DNA from: JALZDI01 sp036259355
GTDB lineage: Bacteria > Actinomycetota > Actinomycetes > Propionibacteriales > Nocardioidaceae
Length of the DNA stretch: 9,706 nt
Assembly: GCA_036259355.1 (NCBI GenBank)
Contig: DATABY010000123.1
Coordinates: 1 to 9,706 of the forward strand
Direction: 5' to 3'
Position numbers and translations under genes: made by a program. The notes beneath the pieces were generated by a model, which was given only the letters and a program-made list of their open reading frames with translations, had not been told where the DNA came from and did not search any database. Of this stretch, positions 1 through 5,643 are shown piece after piece. The first letter of the stretch is position 1; each line of letters opens with the position of its first letter.

Positions 1-1053
1 CGCCCCGGGCCCCTCACGGCCGGGATCGACGTCGGCGGCAGCAAGCTGCTCGCCGGGGCGGTCGACTCCCACGGGCAGGTGCTGGAGCGGCTGCGCCGCG
101 ACACCCCCACCAAGAGCCCGAGCGCGGTCGAGGACGCGATCGTCGAGATCGTCCACGACCTGGCGTCGCGACACCCGGTCGCGGCGGTCGGCATCGGCGC
201 CGCCGGCTTCGTCGACGCCGGGCGGGCGAACGTGCTGTTCTCCCCGCACCTGGCCTGGCGCAACGAACCGCTGCGCGACGCGGTCTGGCGGCGGCTGCGG
301 CTGCCGATCGTGGTCGACAACGACGCCAACGCGGCCGCGTGGGGGGAGTCGCGGTTCGGCGCCGGCGCCGGACGACGGCACGTCGTGTGCATCACCCTGG
401 GCACCGGCATCGGCGGCGCGCTCGTCCTCGACGGCCGGGTCTTCCGCGGCGCCAACGGGATGGCGGGGGAGTTCGGGCACATGCAGGTGGTGCCCGGCGG
501 CCATCGCTGTGAGTGCGGCAACCGCGGTTGCTGGGAGCAGTACGCCAGCGGCAATGCGCTGGTGCGCGACGCCCGGGAGCTCGTGCTGGCCGACTCGCCG
601 GTCGCGCACCACCTGCGCGAGCTCGTCGACGGGGACGTGTCCCGGCTCACCGGCCCGATGGTGAGCGAGGCGGCGCGTCGCGGCGACCCGGCCGCCGTGG
701 AGCTGATCACCGAGGTCGGCCACTGGCTGGGTGTCGGGCTGGCCGGGCTGACCGCGGCCTTCGACCCCGACTGCGTCATCGTCGGTGGCGGCGTGTCCGA
801 GGCCGGCGAGCTGCTGCTGAAGCCGACGCGGGAGTCGTTCGCCCGCACGCTCACCGGCCGCGGTTTCCGCGTGCCGCCGGCGATCGTGGCCGCCCGGCTC
901 GGCGCGGATGCGGGCTTCGTCGGCGCCGCGGACCTGGCCCGCTCGGCGGCCCGGCGGTCGCGCCGGTCGAGTCGTCGCCGTAGCCGTCTGCGCACCCGCC
1001 GTGACCCCCGCTGGGGGCAGCGCACGGTGAGTGGTCAAGTGTTCGAAAAGTGA
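1..1053 (+). CDS. glkA: ROK-family glucokinase, 5'-truncated by window edge
   Basis: Cytoplasmic kinase that phosphorylates glucose to glucose 6-phosphate at the entry of glycolysis. Translation is open from base 1, and the N-terminal phosphate-binding motif GIDVGGSK lies at 22-45, so the true start is just upstream and any start at GTG 79 would delete it. Other ROK landmarks are NDANAAAWGE with the catalytic Asp at 322-324, the TLGTGIGGA loop at 394-420, and the zinc site made by the His of EFGH (478-480) and the CxCGxxGC cysteines at 508, 514 and 529. The WEQYASG stretch is typical of Streptomyces GlkA-type glucokinases. Oddity: after DLARSAA (about 951) the open frame becomes Arg-rich, with T in many third positions, until TGA 1051-1053. 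The frame shifted by one base instead reads PAVAPVESSP and stops at TAG 981-983 with clean G/C third positions. I suspect one C is missing in the CCC run at 950-952. Function is near certain; the C-terminus is doubtful. Confidence 0.9.
   Translation, partial: RPGPLTAGIDVGGSKLLAGAVDSHGQVLERLRRDTPTKSPSAVEDAIVEIVHDLASRHPVAAVGIGAAGFVDAGRANVLFSPHLAWRNEPLRDAVWRRLRLPIVVDNDANAAAWGESRFGAGAGRRHVVCITLGTGIGGALVLDGRVFRGANGMAGEFGHMQVVPGGHRCECGNRGCWEQYASGNALVRDARELVLADSPVAHHLRELVDGDVSRLTGPMVSEAARRGDPAAVELITEVGHWLGVGLAGLTAAFDPDCVIVGGGVSEAGELLLKPTRESFARTLTGRGFRVPPAIVAARLGADAGFVGAADLARSAARRSRRSSRRRSRLRTRRDPRWGQRTVSGQVFEK
984..1027 (+). terminator. Hairpin after the probable original glucokinase stop
   Basis: Nested inverted repeat starting one base after TAG 981-983: CCGT 984-987 pairs with ACGG 1024-1027, GCGC 990-993 with GCGC 1020-1023 (two-base bulge between), and CCCCC 1005-1009 with GGGGG 1013-1017 around a three-base loop. 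There is no T tract, which is common for actinobacterial terminators. Its position supports the idea that the glucokinase gene really ended at 983; as the sequence stands, the hairpin lies inside the open frame. Confidence 0.45.
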
Positions 1054-1076
1054 CCGAACCGTCCCGCCGTACTGAC

Positions 1077-1082
1077 TAGCAT
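1077..1082 (+). promoter_or_regulatory. -10 box TAGCAT, leaderless promoter of the EEP gene
   Basis: TAGCAT fits the actinobacterial TANNNT -10 consensus and ends exactly six bases before ATG 1089, which would put the transcription start on the A of the start codon. No Shine-Dalgarno sequence precedes the ATG and no convincing -35 box is visible. The same six-base spacing is found at two other genes in this window. Confidence 0.6.
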
Positions 1083-1088
1083 CGCGCC

Positions 1089-1766
1089 ATGACTTCGGTG
1101 CGGGTGCTGACCTACAACGTCCTCGGCGGCAAGGCCAAGGTCGCGCTCCGCTCGGTGGTCCGGGCGATCAACGCCGACGTGATGGTGGCGAACGAGTCGC
1201 CGCAGATGCCGCTGCTTTGGCGCTGGCAGTGCCCGTCGCTGGCCCGGCAGTGGGACCTGCAGCACGTGGCCGGGGGCCGCAACGCCGGCCGCAACATGAT
1301 CTGCGCCCAGCACCACATCGGGGTGGCCGACACCAGCGTGCAGCGGATCAAGCAGTCAGCGCTGCACCCCATCCGTGGAGTGGTGGCGGCCCAGCTGCAG
1401 GCCGACTCCCACCGGTTCGGCGTGGTCGGGTGCCATCTCGGCCTCGACCCGGACGCGCGGGAGAGCCAGGTCGAGCAGGTGCTGCGCGCCGCGGACCTGC
1501 TGCAGGGCCCGGTGGTGGTGGCCGGGGACCTCAACGAGCCGCCGAAGGGACCGTCGTGGGAGGCCTTCCGCGCCGCCGGCTTCGCCGACCACGGCGACGC
1601 GGAGGACTTCACGTTCCCCGCCGAGCACCCGACCAAGCGCATCGACGCGCTGCTGGTGCGTGGCGACGTACGGGTGAGCCGGCACCGGATCCCCGGCATC
1701 CAGCCCGAGCTGCTCCGGCTGGCCAGCGACCACCTGCCCGTCGTCGCGACCCTCACCTGGCCGTGA
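1089..1766 (+). CDS. Endonuclease/exonuclease/phosphatase family protein
   Basis: A 225-residue protein with the metal-dependent EEP fold shared by exonuclease III, DNase I and sphingomyelinases, which hydrolyse phosphodiester or phosphomonoester bonds. Visible landmarks are TYN with Asn10, Glu36 in ANES, His116 in GCHLGLD, Asp147 and Asn149 in GDLNEPP, Asp186 in RIDALLV and the terminal Asp214-His215 pair in SDHLPVV, so the full catalytic set is present. It is short for the family and has no added domain, signal peptide or membrane segment, so it is probably cytoplasmic. The substrate cannot be read from the sequence; RIDALLV and SDHLPV are typical of the many uncharacterised actinobacterial EEP hydrolases. 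ATG 1089 is chosen because the protein begins directly with the first beta strand and a -10 box lies six bases upstream. The gene stands alone between the glucokinase and a convergent gene. Confidence 0.88.
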   Translation: MTSVRVLTYNVLGGKAKVALRSVVRAINADVMVANESPQMPLLWRWQCPSLARQWDLQHVAGGRNAGRNMICAQHHIGVADTSVQRIKQSALHPIRGVVAAQLQADSHRFGVVGCHLGLDPDARESQVEQVLRAADLLQGPVVVAGDLNEPPKGPSWEAFRAAGFADHGDAEDFTFPAEHPTKRIDALLVRGDVRVSRHRIPGIQPELLRLASDHLPVVATLTWP

Positions 1767-1769
1767 CAT

Positions 1770-1850
1770 GGGGTCGCTTCTGCGATCTCGGCGCGAGGTC
1801 GGGCACGCGGAGGTGCGCCGCCGTCGCATCGAGACCGCAGAAACGACCTC
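1770..1850. repeat. Long imperfect inverted repeat between convergent genes
   Basis: Two 21-base arms, 1770-1790 and 1830-1850, are inverted copies of each other with 18 of 21 positions matching; one of the mismatches (1771/1849) would be a G-U pair in plus-strand RNA. The arms flank 39 bases, in which CGGCGC (1789-1794) can also pair with GCGCCG (1815-1820). It fills nearly the whole gap between the EEP stop (1766) and the stop of the opposing gene (1858), so a two-way terminator is the simplest reading. An intergenic repeat unit present elsewhere in the genome is the alternative. Confidence 0.6.
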
Positions 1851-1857
1851 GCAAGGG

Positions 1858-3102
1858 TCAGCGGGAGCCGCGGTACTCGGGGACGAGCTCGAGCGCGAGC
1901 TGCTCGACGAACAGCCCGACGTCGGTGACGATGCCGCGGGCCTGTGAGGAGCCACGGTCGGCGAGCTTGGTGACGGTGGCGGGGTTGATGTCCACGCACG
2001 CCAACGGCACCGACGCGGGCAGGATGTTGCCGGTCGCGACCGCGTGCAACATGGTCGCCACCATGAGGCAGTAGCCGACGCCGTCGAGGTGGGCGCGCAT
2101 CGCCCGTTGCCCCTCGAGCACGTCGGTGTAGACGTCGGGCAGCGGCCCGTCGTCGCGCACGGACCCCACCAGCACGAAGTCCTTCTGCTGCTCGACCAAC
2201 GCGTGCATGACGCCACCGGTGAGCACGCCCTGCTCGACCGCTGCCTTGATGGACCCGGCCTTGCGGATGGTGTTCAAGGCGCGGATGTGGTGCTCGTGGC
2301 CGTGCTCGACGCCGCGCCCCTGGGCCAGGTCGACGCCCAGCGAGGTGCCGTAGAGGGCCGCCTCGATGTCGTGGGTGGCCAGCGCGTTGCCGGCGAACAG
2401 CACGTCGACGTACCCCGCCTCGACCAGCGCCACCATCGCCGGCGCCGCGCCGGTGTGCACGACTCCCGGCCCGCCGACCCACAGCACCTTCTGGCCGGCC
2501 GACTTCGCGGTGCGCATGCCGTCCGCCACCTGGCGCACCAGCACGGTCTGCGGCTTCTCCGACGAGACCTGCGACTCCATGAACCCGAACGTCTCCTCCG
2601 ACCCCTTCGGCAGCTCGGGGGCGACCACCTTGAGCCCGGAGGCACCGCACACGATGCGCATCCCGGCCGTGACGTCGGACATCGGGATCGTGCGGACGCG
2701 CAGGGAGTCGCCCTCGGCGAGTACGACGAGCCCGCAGTCCATCTCCGGGTTCTCCACCGTGAGCCAGCGACCGCCGATCCGGACCCGCGTCTCGAGGTTG
2801 GTGGTGGAGTAGAACCCGTCGGGGAAGACGCCGTCGAGCTCGGTCTCCGACGTCACCGCCTCACCCGGGTTCACGAGGTTGGCCCCGTGGGTCTGCAGCC
2901 GCATCAGCAGCCGTTGCAGTGCGTCGTCGTCCTCGGCGGCGACGGTGATGGTGGCGTGCGACGTCTCGTGTGCCCGGTGGCCCACCGCGACATGGTCGAT
3001 GGTGTACTCGCCGCCGTACTCGCGGATGTCCCCGACCACCCGGGACAGGATGCCGCTGTCCATCAGGTGCCCGCTGATCTCCACGGTCTCGTTGACCTGC
3101 AC
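1858..3102 (-). CDS. TIGR00300/LOR-SDH family protein, probable NAD-dependent ornithine cyclodeaminase
   Basis: A 414-residue protein matching in length and layout the TIGR00300 family, whose archaeal member in Methanococcus maripaludis and whose homologous C-terminal domain in cyanobacterial AgrE/ArgZ were reported to convert ornithine to proline with release of ammonia. Residues 5-160 form the LOR/SDH conserved region, recognisable by EISGHLMDSGIL, then GVFPDGFYSTTN (91-102) and ENPEMDCGLVV. Residues 205-275 form the nucleotide-binding part, with LWVGGPGVVHTGAAPA and VLFAGNALATHDIEAALYGT, followed by GHEHHIRALN and a conserved C-terminal LVGSVRDDGPLPDV. It is unrelated in sequence to classical bacterial ornithine cyclodeaminases of the mu-crystallin type. 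The start is GTG 3100-3102 with GAGGAG five bases upstream. It stands alone, with no arginine or proline genes visible nearby, so the substrate assignment rests on family alone. Family membership is close to certain; the reaction in this organism is inferred. Confidence 0.82.
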   Translation of the reverse strand: MQVNETVEISGHLMDSGILSRVVGDIREYGGEYTIDHVAVGHRAHETSHATITVAAEDDDALQRLLMRLQTHGANLVNPGEAVTSETELDGVFPDGFYSTTNLETRVRIGGRWLTVENPEMDCGLVVLAEGDSLRVRTIPMSDVTAGMRIVCGASGLKVVAPELPKGSEETFGFMESQVSSEKPQTVLVRQVADGMRTAKSAGQKVLWVGGPGVVHTGAAPAMVALVEAGYVDVLFAGNALATHDIEAALYGTSLGVDLAQGRGVEHGHEHHIRALNTIRKAGSIKAAVEQGVLTGGVMHALVEQQKDFVLVGSVRDDGPLPDVYTDVLEGQRAMRAHLDGVGYCLMVATMLHAVATGNILPASVPLACVDINPATVTKLADRGSSQARGIVTDVGLFVEQLALELVPEYRGSR

Positions 3103-3107
3103 CGCGT

Positions 3108-3113
3108 CTCCTC
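3108..3113 (-). promoter_or_regulatory. Ribosome binding site deciding the GTG start at 3102
   Basis: Read on the minus strand this is GAGGAG, five bases ahead of GTG 3100-3102. It supports the GTG start; the only ATG close upstream is out of frame. Confidence 0.75.
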
Positions 3114-3134
3114 ATCGCCTCGTCGGTCGTGGCC

Positions 3135-3155
3135 GCTGCCCCGGCCGCGGGCAGC
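3135..3155 (-). terminator. Perfect 7-bp hairpin between two same-strand genes
   Basis: GCTGCCC at 3135-3141 and GGGCAGC at 3149-3155 are perfect inverted repeats around a seven-base loop. On the minus strand the hairpin lies 28 bases after the stop of the membrane-protein gene and about 30 bases before the next start, so it could end the hydrolase/membrane-protein transcript. There is no T tract. It also overlaps a possible -10 box (3153-3158), so it may instead be an operator or a structured leader of the TIGR00300 gene. Confidence 0.45.
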
Positions 3156-3158
3156 CTA
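3153..3158 (-). promoter_or_regulatory. Possible -10 box TAGGCT for the TIGR00300 gene
   Basis: The minus-strand hexamer TAGGCT fits TANNNT and would give a leader of roughly 45 bases that contains the GAGGAG ribosome binding site. No clear -35 box is seen. A single short match of this kind is weak evidence. Confidence 0.3.
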
Positions 3159-3183
3159 ATGGGATGCGCGAGCGGGTCGTCGG

Positions 3184-3840
3184 TCAGACCACCGCGCCGT
3201 TGTCGGGGCCGTCGTCGGTAGGCGGCCGGTCCTTCATCCGCAGCACCAGGGTGATCATGCCGCCGACGAACCCGAGCACGCACAGCAGCACGAGCGCGCG
3301 TGGCGGCGACCACGACACCATCGCCGCCGACAGCATCGTCAGCGGACCACCGAACACGCCGCTCCACGCCAGCCGGCTCACCAGGTCGAGGCGAGGCGGG
3401 GGAGGCGGGGGCTCGGGGACGAAGTGCTCCTCGTCGTCGCGCACCAGCGGATGGAGGTTGCGCGGCGGTGCCGGCGGGGTGTCGTGGCGCGCGGGCGGCT
3501 CCGGCCACGGCTCGTCGCCGGGCGGCGGTGCGCTCTGGTCGGGGTCCCCGGCGGTGGCGGAGAAGCCGCTCACGATCTGCTGCCACGCGACCTCGTCGAC
3601 CGGCGAGAACTCGGCCGGTGGCAGCGCCTGCGGGGCCAGGTCTCGGACGACCGCGCGAGCGCGGTCCAAGGCGGTGCGGTCGGCGAAAACCCTGGCCTGC
3701 TGGGTGTCGTCGGAGTCGGGCTGGACGGCGTACGCCGCGACACCGGCGTCGCGCAGCGCCAGCAGGGCGTCGGCGGCGACCGAGCGCTCCAGCACGGCGA
3801 TCGGCGCGTAGTCCTCGGCGGTGAGGCCGTTGCTGCGCAT
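3184..3840 (-). CDS. Actinobacterial Pro-rich membrane protein with two C-terminal helices
   Basis: A 218-residue protein I recognise only as a conserved actinobacterial type without known function. Residues 11-70 form a small alpha/beta unit (APIAVLERS ... DALLALRDAGVAAYAV ... ALDRARAVVRDL) that resembles DUF2007-like putative signal-transducing domains. Residues 75-150 are a disordered, Pro- and acid-rich linker ending in EEHFVPEPPPPPP, a motif I recall from Streptomyces membrane proteins of unknown function. Two hydrophobic segments follow, about 156-176 and 181-201, then a short hydrophilic tail. The N-terminal domain is probably cytoplasmic with the helical hairpin anchoring it. Its ATG (3838-3840) overlaps the TGA of the upstream hydrolase by one base (TGATG), so the two are very likely translationally coupled. 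The frame stays open upstream into the hydrolase gene, but that part is a shadow. Function unknown; a membrane partner for the hydrolase is a guess from the coupling. Confidence 0.82.
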   Translation of the reverse strand: MRSNGLTAEDYAPIAVLERSVAADALLALRDAGVAAYAVQPDSDDTQQARVFADRTALDRARAVVRDLAPQALPPAEFSPVDEVAWQQIVSGFSATAGDPDQSAPPPGDEPWPEPPARHDTPPAPPRNLHPLVRDDEEHFVPEPPPPPPRLDLVSRLAWSGVFGGPLTMLSAAMVSWSPPRALVLLCVLGFVGGMITLVLRMKDRPPTDDGPDNGAVV

Positions 3841-4646
3841 CAGGGCTGCCCGGGCGCGGGACCAGTGGAAGGACCAGTGGAGGGGCCGGTGGGCTCGGAG
3901 CCCTCGGTCAGGCGGCGGATGAACTTCAGCGACTCGTCGAAGATCGCCGGCGCGTCGTTGTCGAGCGTGGCGACGTGGTAGCTGTCCTCGAGCACGTGCT
4001 CGTCGATGTCTCGGGAAGACACCCGGGCGGCGATGATGCGGGCCGACAGCGGCTCCACCACGTGGTCCTCCGCGGACCGGAACAGCAGCACCGGCTGGCT
4101 CACCTTGGGCAGGTCCTCGCGGGTCGCCTGCCACATCCGCATCATCGAGTGCAGCGCCTTCAGCGGCACCCGCGAGTAGCAGTGCTCGTCGACCCCGGGC
4201 TTCTTGATGTCGTTGCCGATCCCGGGCCGGGACGCGACGGCCCACTTGAGCACGGGGATGGCCTTGAGCTGCTTGTTCTCGCTGGCGACCGACGGGTTGA
4301 CCAGGACCACCGCGGTCACGTCGCGGGTGCGCTGCTCGGCCAGCCGCAGGGCCAGGCAGCCGCCCATCGACAACCCGGCGACGACGACGTGGTCGCAGCG
4401 CTCGAGGAGCTCGTCGAGGGCGGCCTCCGCCTCGGCGTACCAGTCCTGCCAGCCGGTGCGGTTCATCTCCTGCCAGGTGGTGCCGTGGCCGGGGAGGCGC
4501 GGCACCCGCACCGTGAGCCCGTGCGAGGCGAGGAACTCCCCCCACGGGCGCATCGAGGCCGGCGAGCCGGTGAACCCGTGACTGAGCAGAACTCCCACCC
4601 GGCCGCCGTCCGCGGCGAAGGGGTGGGCATGGGCTTGGACCGACAC
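3840..4646 (-). CDS. Alpha/beta hydrolase, carboxylesterase/monoacylglycerol lipase-like
   Basis: A 268-residue serine hydrolase of the Est30/bacterial monoglyceride lipase type, expected to cleave carboxylic or acylglycerol esters in the cytoplasm. The oxyanion motif LLSHGFTGSP is at 20-29, the nucleophile is Ser93 in GLSMGG, the acid is Asp194 in SAEDHVV and the base is His224 in DSYHVATLD. These positions are almost those I remember for Geobacillus Est30 (Ser94, Asp193, His223). The chosen start is GTG 4644-4646, preceded by GGAGGA at 4650-4655 with tight spacing; an in-frame ATG at 4686-4688 would add 14 residues but has no ribosome binding site. The C-terminus carries a TGPSTGPSTGP tail encoded by a short tandem repeat. 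It is the first gene of a two-gene operon and is transcribed divergently from plsC, which fits a role in glycerolipid turnover, though the natural substrate cannot be read from sequence. Confidence 0.85.
   Translation of the reverse strand: MSVQAHAHPFAADGGRVGVLLSHGFTGSPASMRPWGEFLASHGLTVRVPRLPGHGTTWQEMNRTGWQDWYAEAEAALDELLERCDHVVVAGLSMGGCLALRLAEQRTRDVTAVVLVNPSVASENKQLKAIPVLKWAVASRPGIGNDIKKPGVDEHCYSRVPLKALHSMMRMWQATREDLPKVSQPVLLFRSAEDHVVEPLSARIIAARVSSRDIDEHVLEDSYHVATLDNDAPAIFDESLKFIRRLTEGSEPTGPSTGPSTGPAPGQP
3859..3894 (-). repeat. 12-base tandem repeat in the hydrolase C-terminus
   Basis: Three 12-base units, 3859-3870, 3871-3882 and 3883-3894. The first two differ by one base and the third is more diverged. 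They encode TGPS-type repeats beyond the folded hydrolase domain. Copy-number variation between strains would be expected and harmless. Confidence 0.7.
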
Positions 4647-4649
4647 GGC

Positions 4650-4655
4650 TCCTCC
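4650..4655 (-). promoter_or_regulatory. Ribosome binding site favouring the GTG start of the hydrolase
   Basis: The minus-strand GGAGGA lies three bases before GTG 4644-4646. The spacing is short, but no comparable site precedes the alternative ATG at 4686-4688, so it decides the start with moderate confidence. Confidence 0.55.
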
Positions 4656-4779
4656 ATCGACGGCGCAGCGACGCGCTGCTGATCGCATCGTCGCACGGCT
4701 TTAGACGCCGGTCGAGAGCGGTTCAGCAGGTGGTCACGGGCATGGGTACGGCGGTCGCACGTCGCCCCGCGGCGCCGAT

Positions 4780-4794
4780 GCGACATGATGTCGC
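4780..4794. promoter_or_regulatory. Operator-like perfect palindrome upstream of plsC
   Basis: GCGACAT and ATGTCGC form perfect 7-base inverted arms around a single G. The site is AT-richer than its surroundings and lies just upstream of, or over, the -35 region of a possible plsC promoter whose -10 box is at 4809-4814. This is the usual place for a dimeric repressor operator. The regulator is not identifiable here. Confidence 0.4.
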
Positions 4795-4808
4795 TGGGTA
4801 ACGCAGAG

Positions 4809-4814
4809 TAGGTT
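4809..4814 (+). promoter_or_regulatory. Possible -10 box TAGGTT for plsC
   Basis: TAGGTT fits TANNNT and would start transcription near 4821, giving a leader of under 20 bases that contains the GGGAGG ribosome binding site. The -35 position (4786-4791, TGATGT) is only a weak match and lies within the palindrome. Confidence 0.35.
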
Positions 4815-4824
4815 GCTTGTCGAA

Positions 4825-4830
4825 GGGAGG
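4825..4830 (+). promoter_or_regulatory. Ribosome binding site for the TTG start of plsC
   Basis: GGGAGG lies eight bases ahead of TTG 4839-4841 and supports this unusual start codon. Confidence 0.75.
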
Positions 4831-4838
4831 CGCGGGCC

Positions 4839-5570
4839 TTGTTCTACTGGATCTTGAAGTTCGTGGCCATCGGGCCAGTGCTCAAGCTCATCTTCCGGCC
4901 CTGGGCCGAAGGCACCGAGCACGTCCCCGAGACGGGCCCCGCGATCCTGGCCAGCAACCACCTGTCGTACTCCGACTGGCTGTTCATGCCGCTGTCGATC
5001 CCGCGCCGGGTCACCTTCGTCGCCAAGGCCGAGTACTTCACCGGTAGCGGCGTGAAGGGCTGGCTGCAGCGCTCGTTCTTCTCCGGAGCCGGTCAGGTGC
5101 CGATCGACCGCTCCGGCGGCCGCGCCAGCGAGGGCGCGATCCGGACCGGGCTGCGGCTGCTGACCAGCGGAGAGCTGTTCGGCATCTACCCCGAGGGCAC
5201 GCGGTCCCACGACGGCCGGCTCTACCGCGGCAAGACCGGCATCGCCCGGATGGCGCTGGAGGCGAAGGTGCCGGTGATCCCGGTTGCGGTGATCAACACC
5301 GACGTCGTCGCTCCTCCCGGCAAGGTCTACGGCCACTACGCGCGCCCCGGGGTGCGGTTCGGGAGGCCCATGGACTTCTCCCGCTACGAGGGCATGGAGA
5401 CCGACCGTTACGTGCTGCGGGCGATCACCGACGAGATCATGTACGAGATCATGCGGCTGTCGGGCCAGGAGTACGTCGACATGTACGCCTCGCGCGCCAA
5501 GGCGGAGTCGCGGCGCGCGGCCAAGTCCGGCGACCCCGACCCCCGCCCCAGCGAGCTCAAGGCCTCCTGA
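4839..5570 (+). CDS. plsC: 1-acyl-sn-glycerol-3-phosphate acyltransferase family protein
   Basis: A 243-residue membrane-associated acyltransferase of the PlsC type, which transfers a fatty acyl group to the sn-2 position of lysophosphatidic acid to make phosphatidic acid for phospholipid synthesis. All family blocks are visible: the catalytic HX4D motif as NHLSYSD (His41, Asp46), the FVAKAEYF segment near 60-67, the glycerophosphate-binding YPEGTRS (117-123), and VPVIPVAV (144-151). The N-terminus FYWILKFVAIGPVLKLIF is hydrophobic and probably embeds in the inner face of the membrane. The C-terminal 25 residues are charged and Ala/Arg-rich. The start is TTG 4839 with GGGAGG eight bases upstream; no better ATG or GTG precedes the N-terminal helix. 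Many actinobacteria carry several PlsC paralogues, so the acceptor could be another lysophospholipid. The nearby lipid kinase gene makes the same product, phosphatidate, by another route. Confidence 0.88.
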   Translation: MFYWILKFVAIGPVLKLIFRPWAEGTEHVPETGPAILASNHLSYSDWLFMPLSIPRRVTFVAKAEYFTGSGVKGWLQRSFFSGAGQVPIDRSGGRASEGAIRTGLRLLTSGELFGIYPEGTRSHDGRLYRGKTGIARMALEAKVPVIPVAVINTDVVAPPGKVYGHYARPGVRFGRPMDFSRYEGMETDRYVLRAITDEIMYEIMRLSGQEYVDMYASRAKAESRRAAKSGDPDPRPSELKAS

Positions 5571-5586
5571 CTTCGCCCGCCTCGAC

Positions 5587-5634
5587 TGTTGCGGGGCCGC
5601 CCCGCAACACGGGCTGGGAGCGGAGCCGCCCAGC
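5587..5634. terminator. Double hairpin terminator between convergent plsC and DUF1028 genes
   Basis: The first hairpin has a perfect 10-bp stem (5587-5596 with 5600-5609) and a three-base loop. The second pairs GCTGGG 5613-5618 with CCCAGC 5629-5634. Both sit in the 73-base gap between two converging stop codons, so they can serve either direction. There is no T tract. Confidence 0.75.
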
Positions 5635-5643
5635 GGTACGACG

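Noticed and set aside
79..81. GTG at 79 as the glucokinase start
   Set aside because: The essential GIDVGGSK motif is encoded before it in the same frame, so the gene begins upstream of the window.
1112..2650. Very long minus-strand open frame running through the EEP gene and into the TIGR00300 gene
   Set aside because: It is Arg/Ala-rich, matches no family and overlaps two genes with clear motifs; it is a GC-driven shadow.
2044..3159. 371-codon plus-strand open frame opposite the TIGR00300 gene
   Set aside because: It is His/Arg/Gly-rich antisense of a well-supported gene, with no motif.
3841..4545. Upstream extension of the Pro-rich membrane protein frame
   Set aside because: This part lies wholly within the hydrolase gene in another frame and is Arg-rich; the protein begins sensibly at ATG 3840.
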